A stretch of DNA of 64,000 nt from Trueperaceae bacterium (GTDB lineage Bacteria > Deinococcota > Deinococci > Deinococcales > Trueperaceae). Of the stretch, positions 8,001 through 15,688 are shown piece by piece (the first letter of the stretch is position 1; each line of letters starts with the position of its first letter). A program made the translations under genes and the position numbers. Below the pieces are notes generated by a model. That model saw nothing but the letters and a program-made list of their open reading frames with translations, ran no database searches and was not told where the DNA came from. The stretch is from positions 62,001 to 126,000 of the forward strand of contig JAMLIB010000003.1 in NCBI GenBank assembly GCA_023954415.1. The letters run 5' to 3'.

Positions 8001-9302
8001 GAAGCTGACGTCCTCCACGCACAAGCTCGGCGCGTTGACGATGGTGCTGCCGTCGGTCGACCACGTCGGGTCGTCGCCGACCGCGCTCACGCGCTCCAAG
8101 AGCTCGAAGAGGTTGAACGCGATAGCGAAGTCGTCGACCGGGTGAGGCTCGCCGCCCACCGTCTCTATGCCCATTGCCTGAACGCTCACCTCGCCGCTGA
8201 TGGGGTTGGCGCCCGCGTGCACGCCCATGAGGTCGGTGACCAGCACGCCGTCGGCCTGGCCGATGCCGGCGCCCGGCAGGAGCAACAGGTTCGTCGGGCT
8301 GACGCTCAGGGTGCTCGAGTAGGTGCGGCTGGCATGACCCGTGTTGGGTTGGCCGGTGCGCCGAGCGGTGACGGAGTTGTGCATGAACGAGCGCAACACG
8401 CCTTCTTCGACGAGCGTGAGGCGAGCGCTCGCCGTGCCTTCCGAGTCGAAGGGGCGGCTGCCGAGGGCCCCGGGCAGCGTGGCGTCGTCGACGAGGGTGA
8501 CGAGCGGCGAGGCGATGCGCTCGCCGAGCTTGCCCGCCAGACGGCTCTTGCCTTCGACCACGGACTTGCCGGAGAGCGAGTAGACGAGTAGCTCCAGGAG
8601 GGTAGTCACCACTTCCGGCTCGAACACGGCGCGGCGCCTGCCGGTCTTCAACGGCTTGGCGCCGAGCTGCCTCCCGACGCGCCTGAGCATGGTCTGGGCG
8701 GTGCGGCCGGGGTCGAGCTGGTGGTAATCGCCGGCCGGGTCGAGATGGTAGCCCTGCTTCACGCTCTCGCCTTCGCGCATGACGATGCCGCCGAGCAGGA
8801 GCGCGATGCCGGCGCGGTAGCCGCCGTCGACCCCGGCGGTGGAGCCGATCTCGACCTGTTGTTCCGCCTCCATGTAGCGCCCGAACTGCATGGCTTGCAC
8901 CCGGGGGTCCGCGGTGACGGCTTGCTCGAAGCTAACGGACGTGGCGATCTTATCGGTGAGGGGGGCCGAGAGGCCCTCCCCGAGCAGGTCCGTGCGTCCG
9001 AGGGCCCGGCCTCTCGGCAGGGCGCCGCCGGCCGCCGGCGTGATGGCGGCGTTCGCCACCGCCTCGTCCAGCGCCCACGCGAGGGCGTCCGTCGTCAGCT
9101 CCTCCGTCGAGGCGTAACCGGTGCGGCCGTCGTCGACCACCCTGAGACCGATGCCGGCCCGCGTGGACGACTTGACCTCGGACGGCTTGCCGCCGCGCGC
9201 CTCGAGCATGAGCTGCCGCTCACTGGTGGAGAGGACCTCGAGCTCGACGCCGCGCTTTGCGGCCGCGGCTAGCAGCCAGGTCTTGGCTTCTTGGACTGTC
9301 AT
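7989..9302 (-). CDS. tldE: TldE/PmbA family metalloprotease subunit
   Basis: Partner subunit of the TldD/TldE protease, which in enterobacteria processes peptide precursors such as microcin B17 and helps degrade CcdA. The 437-aa sequence has the PmbA_TldD N-domain ("VELEVLSTSERQLMLEARGG", "SSTRAGIGLRVVDDGRTGYAST") and the C-terminal barrel ("LLVTDLMGVHAGANPISGEVSVQAMG"). It lacks the HExxxH zinc site, as expected for TldE. The catalytic TldD lies about 19 kb away at 28182-29600. A GAAGGGTGG ribosome binding site precedes the ATG. The C terminus ("VSFAGG") lies inside the 37-bp repeat array. Confidence 0.85.
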   Translation of the reverse strand: MTVQEAKTWLLAAAAKRGVELEVLSTSERQLMLEARGGKPSEVKSSTRAGIGLRVVDDGRTGYASTEELTTDALAWALDEAVANAAITPAAGGALPRGRALGRTDLLGEGLSAPLTDKIATSVSFEQAVTADPRVQAMQFGRYMEAEQQVEIGSTAGVDGGYRAGIALLLGGIVMREGESVKQGYHLDPAGDYHQLDPGRTAQTMLRRVGRQLGAKPLKTGRRRAVFEPEVVTTLLELLVYSLSGKSVVEGKSRLAGKLGERIASPLVTLVDDATLPGALGSRPFDSEGTASARLTLVEEGVLRSFMHNSVTARRTGQPNTGHASRTYSSTLSVSPTNLLLLPGAGIGQADGVLVTDLMGVHAGANPISGEVSVQAMGIETVGGEPHPVDDFAIAFNLFELLERVSAVGDDPTWSTDGSTIVNAPSLCVEDVSFAGG

Positions 9303-9639
9303 GCGCCACCCTTCTTACGTCGTCGGGGCTCGGGTCCCGCTCGGTCCCGAGAGAGGAGTGTGCTCGGCCGCCTCCCGACAGCGGATCGCCATGACGGTAC
9401 CAGCTTGGCGGGGCGGGCGGCGGGGACCGAGACCCGAAGATGCCCTGGCCGGCGGCAAACGACCGGAGGGGGAAGGCATGATCCTCACGTGTGGGCTCCC
9501 GGCGAGCCGGAACCCCACCTTCCGACCCGCCCACGAGCCACAGGACCAGAACGCGTACGTGGCCTTGACGGATGCTGCGTCGGCCCGTAAGCTTCTAACA
9601 GAAGTGACTGAGTGGATACTTAACGAAAGAAGGGGTTAG
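9303..9639. promoter_or_regulatory. intergenic region with probable tetR promoter (TTGACG/TAAGCT)
   Basis: This 337-bp gap lies between divergent tldE and tetR. A -35-like TTGACG (9565-9570) and -10-like TAAGCT (9588-9593) are 17 nt apart, followed by AT-richer DNA and an AAGGGG ribosome binding site before the GTG start at 9640. Near the -10 box are a small inverted repeat (CTTCT-aac-AGAAG) and the half-site-like AAGTGACTGAGT. These may bind the TetR protein itself. A CTCGGG/CCCGAG inverted repeat lies near the tldE start. Confidence 0.45.
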
Positions 9640-10296
9640 GTGCCGGAGACGAGAAGGACCACGAGGACCACCCGCCGCGAGCAGGCTGAGGCGCGGCGCC
9701 TGCAGATCATCGACGCCGCGCTCAACCTCTTCGCGCAGCATGGCTACGCTGGTACGTCGACGAAGCAGATCGCGCAAGAGGTCGGGATCACGGAAGGCCT
9801 CATCTTCCACTACTTCCCCACCAAGGCGGAGTTGCTCATCGCCGTGGCGCGGCAGCGCATGACGTTCCTCGCCGAGGCGCTCGAGCTCCTTGCGGGTCTC
9901 GAGGACCTGCCGGCGCGCGAGGTGCTCGGCAGCATCGTGCTCGGCTGGGTCGAGGTCATCCAGAGCCAGGCGGACATCGTCACCATGCTCCTCACCGAGT
10001 CGCAGACGAACGCGGAGCTGGGAGGGGCGTTCCGCGGGGTCGTCGACCAGCTCGCGGGGGCGCTGTCGGCCTACCTCACGTCGCGCGTCCGGGCGGGCGA
10101 GCTGCGCGCCGACCTTCCGGTGCGGGCGAGCGCGTTGATGTTCTTCTCGTCTCTCATGATGTTCTTCCTGACGAACCGCGGCCTGCCACCAGAGGAGTGG
10201 CGAGCGCGCGCTTCGCGCTTCACGGGCGAGATGCTGGATACCTGGTTCCGCGGGGCCCTCGCGACCACCGCCGGTCGAACCGCCGAGCCTGCCTGA
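9640..10296 (+). CDS. TetR family transcriptional regulator
   Basis: DNA-binding repressor, 218 aa from a GTG start with AAGGGG upstream. The N-terminal TetR helix-turn-helix is clear: "IIDAALNLFAQHGYAGTSTKQIAQEVGITEGLIFHYFPTK"-type sequence at about residues 24-65. The C-terminal ligand domain ends with a flexible Ala/Thr tail. It precedes an RND exporter operon on the same strand by 169 nt, so it most likely represses that operon and itself. A perfect palindrome CAAGTACTTG in the gap is a candidate operator. The inducer is unknown and may be a hydrophobic compound handled by the exporter. Confidence 0.85.
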   Translation: MPETRRTTRTTRREQAEARRLQIIDAALNLFAQHGYAGTSTKQIAQEVGITEGLIFHYFPTKAELLIAVARQRMTFLAEALELLAGLEDLPAREVLGSIVLGWVEVIQSQADIVTMLLTESQTNAELGGAFRGVVDQLAGALSAYLTSRVRAGELRADLPVRASALMFFSSLMMFFLTNRGLPPEEWRARASRFTGEMLDTWFRGALATTAGRTAEPA

Positions 10297-10343
10297 GCGA
10301 GGGGGGCACCGCAGCGGCGAACGACCGTCTCCTGTTAATTGAG

Positions 10344-10353
10344 CAAGTACTTG
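10344..10353. promoter_or_regulatory. candidate TetR operator, palindrome CAAGTACTTG
   Basis: A perfect 10-bp palindrome with further partial symmetry outside (GAG...GTC) lies in the gap between tetR and the RND gene. AT-rich DNA around it (TTAATTGAGC upstream, CAGAATGG downstream) is the likeliest promoter of the exporter operon, so a repressor bound here would block it. Protein binding is inferred. Confidence 0.4.
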
Positions 10354-10379
10354 GTCATCAGAATGGAGAAGCGCTGAAC

Positions 10380-10469
10380 ATGACTCCGGGACCTCACCAC
10401 CAGCTCCGCACCGGCGCCCGCCCCGAGCGCGCGCGCCGCGCCCGTTCCGCCGAACGTGGCCCCACATGA
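10380..10469 (+). CDS. possible short leader ORF coupled to the RND gene
   Basis: A 29-codon frame begins with ATG at 10380, preceded by ATGGAGAAG. It ends with TGA overlapping the ATG of the RND gene (ATGA). The product is Arg/Pro-rich and resembles no family. The arrangement would give translational coupling to the RND gene, which itself has no ribosome binding site. Chance occurrence is quite possible in this base composition. Confidence 0.25.
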   Translation: MTPGPHHQLRTGARPERARRARSAERGPT

Positions 10470-12745
10470 CCCACGTCGCCCGCTTCGCGCTACAGCACAG
10501 CCGGGTCGTCATCGGCGTCTTCTTGGCGGTCACGGTGGTCCTGGCCATCAGCGCCACCCGGATCGAGACGGCCGCCGCGACGGAGTCCCTCTATCCGGAC
10601 GACTCGCGCGTCGACGCCATCGCCGAGGAACTCCAGGCCACGTTCCGGCACCATGACCGTCTGCTGCTCGTCACGAGTGGCGACATCTACTCCGGCCCCA
10701 CCATGGCGCGCGTCGCTGCCCTCAACGCGGCCCTGCAACGCCTGGCGGGCGTCGAGGACGTCACCTCCGTGGCAACGGCCAAGCGCATGGTCGACGACGA
10801 CGGCTTCCTGATCGTCGACGACCTCATACCCAGGCAGGCCCCTGGCGTGGAGCCCGACGCGGAGGAGCTGGCAGCCGCCCGTGCCTACCTCGCCGGGTCG
10901 CCCATGTATCAGAACGTCACCCTCGTCAGCAGCGATGGGCGCCATGCCAGCTTCATCATCGAGATGGCCGATGGCCTGGACGCCAACGCGTTCGCGAAGA
11001 GCGTCGTCGAGACGGTCCGGACCGAATGGGTGGGCGAGTACGCGCTCGCCGGCCAGGCGTTCACGAGCATGGAGCTGCAGTCGATCATCGGTCGCGACCT
11101 GCCCGTGCTGGGCGGCCTGGCACTCGTCGTCATCGTGCTGATGCTCTTCCTGAACTTCCGCACGCTGCAGGGCACACTACTGCCGCTCGCGTTGATCCTC
11201 CTGGGCGTGGTGTGGGGCATGGGCCTCTTCGGGCTCTTGGGCGGCAAGCTCATGGCACTGACGGTCATCGGACCCATCGCCGTCATGGCCGTGGCGAGCT
11301 CGTTCATCATCAACATGCTGGGCCGCTACTACTTCGAGCTGGCGCACGGGGCAGGGAAGAGGGTCGCCATCGACAGGATGCTCGGCGAGACAGGCCTCGG
11401 GGTGATCGTGTCCGGCGTCGCGATCTCGGCCGCCATGAGCACCTTCATGCTCTCCAGCCTCCAGATGGTGCGCGGCCTCGGTCTGGTGGCGCTGCTGGGC
11501 GTCCTGGCGTCGCTCCTGGCCAGCATGGTCCTTCTGCCGGCCCTCCTCAACGTGCTTCCGGTCCCGAAGCACGTTGGCGACCCGGAGAACCCGGGTGGCC
11601 TCGCCAGGGTGCTCGCCAGCCTCGGGCGGCTGACCACCCGCCGGCCCCGCGTCGTCGTCCTCACCGCGGTCGCAGTAGTCCTGGCAGGCCTGGTCGGCGT
11701 CCCACGCATAGTCACCGATACCTCCATCCTGGCGTTCTTCCCCGAAGGGGGCGCCACGCGCAGCAGCGTGGCCACCGTCGAGGAAGTGCTGGGGGGCTCC
11801 TCTACCATCACGGTGTGGTTGCAGGGCGACCTCGGTGACCCGGCGCTCCTGGCAGCCATGGAGGCCTACCAGCACGACGTGGCGAACCTCCCGGAACTGG
11901 GGGCCGGGCAGTCGATCGTGAACGTGATCCGCGCCCTCAACCTCACGCTCACCGGCGAGGACGCGTTGCCCCGCACGCGCGAGGCGGTGGCGCAGGAACT
12001 ACTGCTCTACCAGTCCTCTGGTGACGTGAGTGACCTGACGCGCTTCATGACCCTCGATCAGCAGCAGGGCGTCATCAACTTCGTGGCCAAGTCGATGTCG
12101 ACCGAGCGCGTCGCGGCAGTGACGAACGAGATGACTCGTCTGGCCGAAGCGCGCTTCGGCGATCTCGCGACCGTTAGATTCACCGGCAACCCTCTGCTCG
12201 AGCGCGAGATCGAGCAGGCCATGCGCCACGATTTCGTGATCAGCCTCACCCTCGCCATCGCGCTGGTGCTGATCATCGATAGCTTCGTGCGGTCGTTCCG
12301 TGCGGCTGCGGTGACGATCATCGTGCTCCTCTCCACCGTGGCGTTGCAGTACGGCCTCCTCGGCTGGCTCGGGCTGCCCCTCAACCTCGCCACCATGCTC
12401 ATGGGCGCCCTCGCCATCGGTGTTGGCGACTACGCCATCCACCTCACCGTGCGCTACATGGAGGAGCGCCGGCACGGCCGCGACCCGGAGCAGGCCGTCA
12501 TGCACACCCTCTACAGCACGGGCAGGCAGATCCTCTTCACGGCCCTCACGCTCGGCGCCGGCTTCGGCGCTCTAGCCTTCGCCAGCTTCGTCCCTGTCGC
12601 TACCCTCGGCCGGCTCATGCTGCTCACCGTAGGCCTCGTCGGAGTGGCCACCCTCACCCTCCTGCCTGCCGCCAGCCTCAGGTTCCTGCGCGACCCTCAC
12701 GCTCGCGTCCACCTCTCCAAGGAGTTGACCCATGAAGAAGTCTGA
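10466..12745 (+). CDS. RND superfamily exporter (MMPL type)
   Basis: Large inner-membrane exporter, 759 aa, built from two similar halves. Each half has one N-terminal helix, a periplasmic loop of about 180-200 residues and a block of five or six helices (for example "VLGGLALVVIVLMLFLNFR" and "FVISLTLAIALVLIIDSFVR"). Asp and Tyr in the helix-4 region of the second half ("GALAIGVGDYAIHLTVRYMEE") fit the proton relay. It belongs to the COG1033 group, which typically sits beside LolA-like periplasmic proteins and moves lipids or hydrophobic molecules to the outer membrane. It overlaps the next gene by 14 nt. The start is uncertain because no Shine-Dalgarno sequence is seen. Confidence 0.85.
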   Translation: MTHVARFALQHSRVVIGVFLAVTVVLAISATRIETAAATESLYPDDSRVDAIAEELQATFRHHDRLLLVTSGDIYSGPTMARVAALNAALQRLAGVEDVTSVATAKRMVDDDGFLIVDDLIPRQAPGVEPDAEELAAARAYLAGSPMYQNVTLVSSDGRHASFIIEMADGLDANAFAKSVVETVRTEWVGEYALAGQAFTSMELQSIIGRDLPVLGGLALVVIVLMLFLNFRTLQGTLLPLALILLGVVWGMGLFGLLGGKLMALTVIGPIAVMAVASSFIINMLGRYYFELAHGAGKRVAIDRMLGETGLGVIVSGVAISAAMSTFMLSSLQMVRGLGLVALLGVLASLLASMVLLPALLNVLPVPKHVGDPENPGGLARVLASLGRLTTRRPRVVVLTAVAVVLAGLVGVPRIVTDTSILAFFPEGGATRSSVATVEEVLGGSSTITVWLQGDLGDPALLAAMEAYQHDVANLPELGAGQSIVNVIRALNLTLTGEDALPRTREAVAQELLLYQSSGDVSDLTRFMTLDQQQGVINFVAKSMSTERVAAVTNEMTRLAEARFGDLATVRFTGNPLLEREIEQAMRHDFVISLTLAIALVLIIDSFVRSFRAAAVTIIVLLSTVALQYGLLGWLGLPLNLATMLMGALAIGVGDYAIHLTVRYMEERRHGRDPEQAVMHTLYSTGRQILFTALTLGAGFGALAFASFVPVATLGRLMLLTVGLVGVATLTLLPAASLRFLRDPHARVHLSKELTHEEV

Positions 12746-13511
12746 ACTCCCCAGCCTCGCGCGGACCACCCTCGCGCTGGTCTTGGTACTCGCCACCGTC
12801 GGCCTCGGCTCCGCCCAGAAGTACGCGGACGCCGCTGCCCTCACGGCCGCCATCGATGCCCGTCCCGAGCCCGCCACCAGCCAGGCCACCCTCACCATGA
12901 CCATCACGACCGCCGACGGCCAGACGCTCACGCGTGAGATGCAGACGTGGAGTGAGGGCACCGCTAAGCGCATCATCAAGTTCACGGCGCCCGCAGACAT
13001 CAAGGGCTCGGGCTTCCTGACCATCACGGCCGCCGACGGCAGCGAGGAGAAGCTCGTCTACCTACCCGCGCTCGATCGCGTGCGGCGCATCGCCGGCGGG
13101 CAGCAGGGCGACTCGTTCTTCGGTTCCGACTTCACCTACGAGGACATCACTGGCCTCGACCAGGCCGACTACACCCACGAGCTGCTCGGGGTGAGGGACG
13201 GTCCGACGTACGTGGTCGAGGCCGTCCCGACACCCGCGAGCGGTTCGAGCTACGAGCGCCTCGTCATCGAGGTGCCCGAGGCCACGCTGGTGCCGCAACG
13301 CGTCGAGTACTACCGGGCGGGCGAGCTCGTGAAGGTCCTCACCGTCGCTGGCCTCGCCGAGGTGGCCGGGTACACCGTGGCCACCGAGCGGCGCATGGAG
13401 AGCGTGCGAGACGGCAAGGCGACCACCGTCACCGTCATCACCCAGTCGAACCTCGTGCTCGACGAGGCGCTCCCGGCCGACCTCTTCACCGAGCGCTTCC
13501 TGAGGCGCTGA
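12732..13511 (+). CDS. outer membrane lipoprotein-sorting (LolA-like) periplasmic protein
   Basis: Secreted 259-aa protein with a signal peptide ("MKKSELPSLARTTLALVLVL", cleavage around "GSAQ"). The mature part matches the COG2834 beta-sheet fold: "ATLTMTITTADGQTLTREMQTWSEG"-like strands, "ADIKGSGFLTIT", "LVYLPALDRVRRIAGGQQGDSFFGSDFTYEDI" and "YYRAGELVKVLTV". These proteins share the hydrophobic cavity of LolA and probably shuttle a lipid-like cargo from the RND pump to the outer membrane. It overlaps the RND gene upstream by 14 nt, and the barrel gene follows after 1 nt, so all three form one operon. Confidence 0.85.
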   Translation: MKKSELPSLARTTLALVLVLATVGLGSAQKYADAAALTAAIDARPEPATSQATLTMTITTADGQTLTREMQTWSEGTAKRIIKFTAPADIKGSGFLTITAADGSEEKLVYLPALDRVRRIAGGQQGDSFFGSDFTYEDITGLDQADYTHELLGVRDGPTYVVEAVPTPASGSSYERLVIEVPEATLVPQRVEYYRAGELVKVLTVAGLAEVAGYTVATERRMESVRDGKATTVTVITQSNLVLDEALPADLFTERFLRR

Positions 13512-13512
13512 C

Positions 13513-14757
13513 GTGCGCGCTGCCACCATCGCACGCAGGGTGCTGACGGCTGCGTTCATCCTGGCGCCGACCTGGGCCGTCGGCACCGTGCGCGCCGAGG
13601 CGCCGCAGCTGAGCGGGCGCGCGTCGGCCCTGTTCGGCGTCGCGGTCGACGGCGGTCTGAGCGTAGCCGCCGCCGACTTGGAACTGCGGCTCCAAGGAGA
13701 GGTGGGTTCCGGCTTCTTCCCCGACGCCGCCTACACGGCCGCCATCCAGGCGGGCTACGACGCGGCGACGGGCACCACTCGCTTCGAGCTCGACGAGGCG
13801 CATGTCACCCTCTACTTCACCGATGTCGACATCACGGTCGGCAAGCAGCGCAGGGCGTGGGGCTCGACGGACGGCGTGAACCCAGTCGACGTGCTCAACC
13901 CCCGCGACCTCACGTTCCCACCCGATAGCGAGAAGATCGCCGTGCCGATGCTGTACGGCTCCGTTCACGCGGGTGACGCGCGCGTGCAGCTCGCGGTTGT
14001 GCCGCTCTTCACCCCCTCCAGTGAGCCGGGCACGGCGTGGCGCACCGCCCCGACACCGACCCTACCGCCTGGCGCGACGGTCGTCGGGGTGCTACCGCCC
14101 GAGGTACACGTGCCCACGGCCGAGCTCGGCAACGTGCAGTTCGGCGCGCGCGCCACGTTAGCGGCTGGCGCGTTCGACGTGAGCGCCACGTACTTCACCG
14201 GTTTCCGCACCGAGCCGACGGCGAGCGCGCGTCTGGTGCCGACCGGCACCCCCGGCCAGTTCCACCTCCAGCCGGTGATCCGTTACGACCGCATGCAGCT
14301 GGTGGGGGTCGACTTCTCCGGCGCCATCGGTCCGGTGGTGGTGCGCGGCGAGGCGGCCTACGAGTTCACCGCCGATGCGGACGGCACCGACCCGGCGGTG
14401 GGCAACCATTCGCTGCAAGCAGTGCTGGGCGGGGAGTACCTCATCCCCGGCGGCCCGCGGGTAGTGCTGCAGGGCGTGCTCGACTACACCGCTCCCGACG
14501 CTGGTGGAGAGGCCGACCCGACCTTCAAGACAATGACCGTGCTCGCGTACCAGTCGGATGCACGCACGAGCTTCGACCTCGTTTGGTTACAGAGCTTGGA
14601 CGGCAGTGGCCTGATTGTGCCGGGCGTGGCGTACACGTTCGCGGACGGGGTGACGGGCGAGGCGAAGGCCTACGTTTTCTACGGCGGCGCGGGCACCGAG
14701 TTCGGTGGCTGGCGGAACAACAGTCAGCTGCGGGTGGCGGTGGCTTACTCCTTCTGA
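13513..14757 (+). CDS. outer-membrane beta-barrel protein, DUF1302-like
   Basis: Predicted outer-membrane protein, 414 aa, with a signal peptide (cleavage near "TVRAEA") and alternating hydrophobic strands. It ends in "VAVAYSF", the terminal aromatic residue used for barrel insertion. The stretch "ITVGKQRRAWGSTDGVNPVDVLNPRDLTF"-like at about residues 111-138 is the hallmark of DUF1302-type barrels that accompany RND/LolA export clusters. The GTG start is 1 nt after the LolA-like stop. A large hairpin follows the stop. It likely forms the exit of the export line or the acceptor for its cargo. Confidence 0.75.
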   Translation: MRAATIARRVLTAAFILAPTWAVGTVRAEAPQLSGRASALFGVAVDGGLSVAAADLELRLQGEVGSGFFPDAAYTAAIQAGYDAATGTTRFELDEAHVTLYFTDVDITVGKQRRAWGSTDGVNPVDVLNPRDLTFPPDSEKIAVPMLYGSVHAGDARVQLAVVPLFTPSSEPGTAWRTAPTPTLPPGATVVGVLPPEVHVPTAELGNVQFGARATLAAGAFDVSATYFTGFRTEPTASARLVPTGTPGQFHLQPVIRYDRMQLVGVDFSGAIGPVVVRGEAAYEFTADADGTDPAVGNHSLQAVLGGEYLIPGGPRVVLQGVLDYTAPDAGGEADPTFKTMTVLAYQSDARTSFDLVWLQSLDGSGLIVPGVAYTFADGVTGEAKAYVFYGGAGTEFGGWRNNSQLRVAVAYSF

Positions 14758-14771
14758 CCATCGACCGGGGT

Positions 14772-14805
14772 CGCCGGCTGTCGGTAGCTACCCGGACGGC
14801 CGGCG
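14772..14805 (+). terminator. hairpin after the RND export operon
   Basis: Outer arms CGCCGGC (14772-14778) and GCCGGCG (14799-14805) enclose an inner perfect palindrome GGTAGCTACC, giving a long interrupted stem. It lies 15 nt after the barrel-gene stop and is followed by GTTAACCCCC, not by a T tract. It probably ends the export operon or protects its 3' end before the next operon starts at 14859. Confidence 0.45.
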
Positions 14806-14858
14806 TTAACCCCCGCCTAACCGTGCCGTCGCAACCTATGCCGCAAGGAGGGTTCGAC

Positions 14859-15353
14859 ATGACACGACGCACTTTGATCATCGCCAGTCTCGCCGCCGCG
14901 GTGGCCTTCGCAGGAGGTAACACGCTCATGGGCGCCATGCGGCCCGGCACGGCGTCCGGCCCGGCGAGTGACCAGTCCACCGACCCGACCAAGGTCGTCG
15001 CTACCCCGGGGTCCGCCCTCGTACCCGTGAACGGTGGTGAGGATGGGTGGATGCTGGTTGGTCCGGATGGAACGGTGCTCGCCGGGCCAGACGGTAGGCC
15101 ACCGGCGACCCCCAATGTCCTCGACGCGGGGGCGGTGGCCGGGATCGCCGCCGCGTTCGACCCTGCCGTCCGAACTGGACGCGACACGCGGGACGGGCGG
15201 GGAAGCGACTGCGATGAGCCGGACCGCAGGCACGATGACGACGATCACGACGACGATTACGACGATCACGACGACGATCATGACCGGGAAGGCTTGCGCT
15301 ACCGGGTCACCGGCAGCCGGCCCGCGACGACCCTGGTGCGGAGCGAGCGATGA
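14859..15353 (+). CDS. secreted Asp/His-rich protein, first gene of the ApbE/haem locus
   Basis: Protein of 164 aa with no family match known to me. It has an N-terminal signal or anchor segment ("LIIASLAAAVAFAGGNTLMG"), then a Gly/Pro-rich linker with the element "VGPDGTVLAGPDG". A strongly acidic/histidine tract at residues 125-142 (H and D almost only) follows, and the tail is basic. The tract looks like a metal-binding site for Zn, Cu, Ni or Fe outside the cytoplasm. AAGGAGGG lies 6 nt before the ATG. The stop overlaps the next gene's ATG (ATGA). The "V-P-G-V----DG" element recurs in the next small protein, suggesting the two are distant paralogues. Confidence 0.7.
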   Translation: MTRRTLIIASLAAAVAFAGGNTLMGAMRPGTASGPASDQSTDPTKVVATPGSALVPVNGGEDGWMLVGPDGTVLAGPDGRPPATPNVLDAGAVAGIAAAFDPAVRTGRDTRDGRGSDCDEPDRRHDDDDHDDDYDDHDDDHDREGLRYRVTGSRPATTLVRSER

Positions 15354-15688
15354 ACCCCAAGCCTCGCCGCCCGAAGTTCGACAAGACGGCCTCGACGACC
15401 TGGCTGCTGGCGGTGTTGATCGGGTTGGGCGCGGGTGCGACGCTGCGCTTCGCGATGGACGACCGCGACGGGGCGGTAGCCGCGCGCTTGACGAGCGGGG
15501 AACGTCCCCCGCTCGCGGCTGCCGGGACGAGCGTGCGCGTCGTGGTCGTGGACCCGAGCGGCCGTGTGATCGGCACCTACGACGGCTCGGACCTCGCCCC
15601 TCACGCAACCGTCGCGCCGGCCGCTACAGGGGCAACGTTGCGCCGCGGTGAGTCGCGTTCCGCCGTAGCCGGCACGCGAGCGTCATGA
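15350..15688 (+). CDS. small one-pass membrane protein with a TGAT motif
   Basis: Protein of 112 aa. The N terminus is basic ("MNPKPRRPKFDK"), followed by a single hydrophobic helix (about residues 17-35), so the remainder should be extracytoplasmic. The exposed part has "VRVVVVDPSGRVIGTYDGSD", similar to an element in the preceding protein. It ends with "PAATGATLRRGES", which contains the T-G-A-T core of the ApbE flavinylation motif (D-x-x-S/T-G-A-T/S), but with Pro where Asp is normal. It is translationally coupled on both sides (4-nt overlaps) and sits directly before apbE. It may be the FMN acceptor; this is speculative. Confidence 0.65.
   Translation: MNPKPRRPKFDKTASTTWLLAVLIGLGAGATLRFAMDDRDGAVAARLTSGERPPLAAAGTSVRVVVVDPSGRVIGTYDGSDLAPHATVAPAATGATLRRGESRSAVAGTRAS

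Noticed and set aside
9478-9639. 53-codon frame with GGAGGGGG upstream, ending directly before tetR
   Set aside because: The second half uses AT-ending codons unlike genes here and coincides with the probable tetR promoter (TTGACG/TAAGCT). No family resemblance. It remains a weak possibility.
15235-15285. GAC/GAT/CAC repeats as a possible CRISPR or microsatellite
   Set aside because: They are codons of the Asp/His-rich tract in a gene with a good ribosome binding site. There are no spacers or regular repeat units.
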